Of a DNA stretch of 64,000 bases, positions 63,131-64,000 are shown piece after piece. A model generated the notes under the pieces. The model was not told the DNA's origin, did not search any database, and saw only the letters and a program-made list of their open reading frames with translations. Made by a program: the position numbers and the translations under genes. This DNA is from Monodelphis domestica (taxonomy: Eukaryota > Chordata > Mammalia > Didelphimorphia > Didelphidae): positions 537,390,293-537,454,292 of the forward strand of contig NC_077227.1 in the NCBI RefSeq assembly GCF_027887165.1. The letters are read 5' to 3'. Each line of letters starts with the position of its first letter. The first letter of the stretch is position 1.

Positions 63131-64000
63131 AGTGACCTGTGCCCCTTTCTACTTCCATATACTGGCAATAAAAGTCTAAACTATATTAGAATTTCCTGGT
63201 AAGTAACGACGGGAGGGGAAAGAATAAAAGTGAGATTTTTTTTTCTCCAAAAGTTAACATTTAAAAATCCAAGTGGTGCTTGCGTATGTCTGGAGAAACT
63301 TCCGTTTCCGATTGAGGAATTTTCCGTGAATTGCAGTTGCAGAATAAACCATTACTTAGGAAATAGTAAACTTTTCTAACATTATTGAAGTATTGTAAAT
63401 CTGAATCCTGTGGACTAGGATTAGAAACCTCAGGGATCATCTTTACTTTCTGCATGGCTTGAAGCAAGTTACTCTCTCTTTCTAGATTAATCCTGTTTTT
63501 TTATGAATCACGAACTAGTAAAGTGTAAGGGGGTCATTTCTAAATTCCCGCCAGGTTCTAAATCCTACTAACCTGCTTCTTGTAGACAGTTCATCCCCAC
63601 CCCCACCCCCTTTCAAAGCTTTTTCCCTGTCTTGCTAAAGTAACAAAAGATTTCTACACGGAACTTCTGAAAATGCCAGTAAACCGTGCCAAGTGATACG
63701 GAATAAGAATGTGATTTTGAAATTATTTTAAAGTCAGCGTCATCTTGCATAGAACCCTTGGGATGCCCTTGCTAATCCACAAAATTCAAATTAGTCTTGG
63801 AAATCTAGAGCGGGAAAGTCTCTTAGATTTATAGAATTAAGAGTAGGAAAGGAATTACTTCTCCCTTCTACCCATATACTTCTCTGAAATAAATCAGTAG
63901 ATGCAGTTTGAAAATGTAATGTCTATTGTATTTGTCAGACTAAAGTTGCCTTTTGAATTGTATACTCTGGTCTTCATATTAAAGAAGAAAAAACACATTA
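63131..64000. other. DNA upstream of RRM2, no gene recognised
   Basis: No exon or clear repeat. A good donor-like 'ctggtaagtaacg' on the plus strand at about 63196-63208 could serve a divergent non-coding transcript. Confidence 0.4.

Noticed and set aside
62745-63158. 137-codon minus-strand frame just upstream of RRM2
   Set aside because: It lies over the TATA box, CCAAT boxes and GC-rich promoter; open because CpG-rich DNA has few stops. The N-terminally extended RRM2 form known in humans is not in this frame.

Overview
The window is mammalian nuclear DNA and almost certainly marsupial. It holds one complete spliced gene, very little other coding sequence, and dense interspersed repeats. 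Marsupial origin is inferred from many copies of a tRNA-derived SINE that begins like 'gggcagctgggtggctcag' (WSINE1/WALLSI type, named from memory) and of an older SINE1/Mar1-type element, mixed with MIR, L2, L3/CR1, hAT MITEs, a marsupial-type L1 and several solo LTRs. Fresh-looking WSINE1-type copies with good target-site duplications hint at an Australian marsupial rather than an opossum; that is only an inference.

Layout. 1-36 kb is intergenic: overlapping MIR/SINE/L2/L3 debris, LTR fossils, hAT MITEs, microsatellites and three non-repetitive stretches (about 1.8-2.2, 28.0-28.4 and 32.1-32.7 kb) that look like candidate conserved non-coding elements. 36.28-43.63 kb is a full-length L1 in plus orientation with an 11-bp target-site duplication, tandem units in its 5' UTR, an open ORF1 and an ORF2 interrupted only by two frameshifts. 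43.6-53.7 kb is AT-rich intergenic DNA with SINEs, a Y-box-protein retropseudogene fragment, an L1 reverse-transcriptase relic, a solo LTR nested in a MIR, and a second 5'-truncated L1 with a 13-bp duplication. 53.7-62.8 kb is RRM2 on the minus strand: ten coding exons, all with GT-AG junctions, 394 codons. Its promoter (TATA, E2F-like site, three CCAAT boxes) lies at 62.77-62.91 kb in a GC-rich block. 63.1-64 kb is upstream DNA without a recognised gene.

Function. RRM2 is the small (beta) subunit of ribonucleotide reductase and is the only host gene I can support. All six iron ligands, the radical tyrosine, the KEN box, the cyclin-F/CDK degradation elements and the RRM1-binding C-terminal tail can be read from the exons, so the gene looks functional. 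I found no prokaryote-like system, CRISPR array, tRNA or rRNA gene, and no convincing novel protein-coding system. The most unusual items are the near-intact L1 with an antisense ORF in its 5' UTR, a near-palindromic hairpin at 15.28-15.43 kb, an inverted pair of LTRs at 16 and 18-19 kb, an L3 element broken by two later insertions, and the candidate conserved non-coding blocks.
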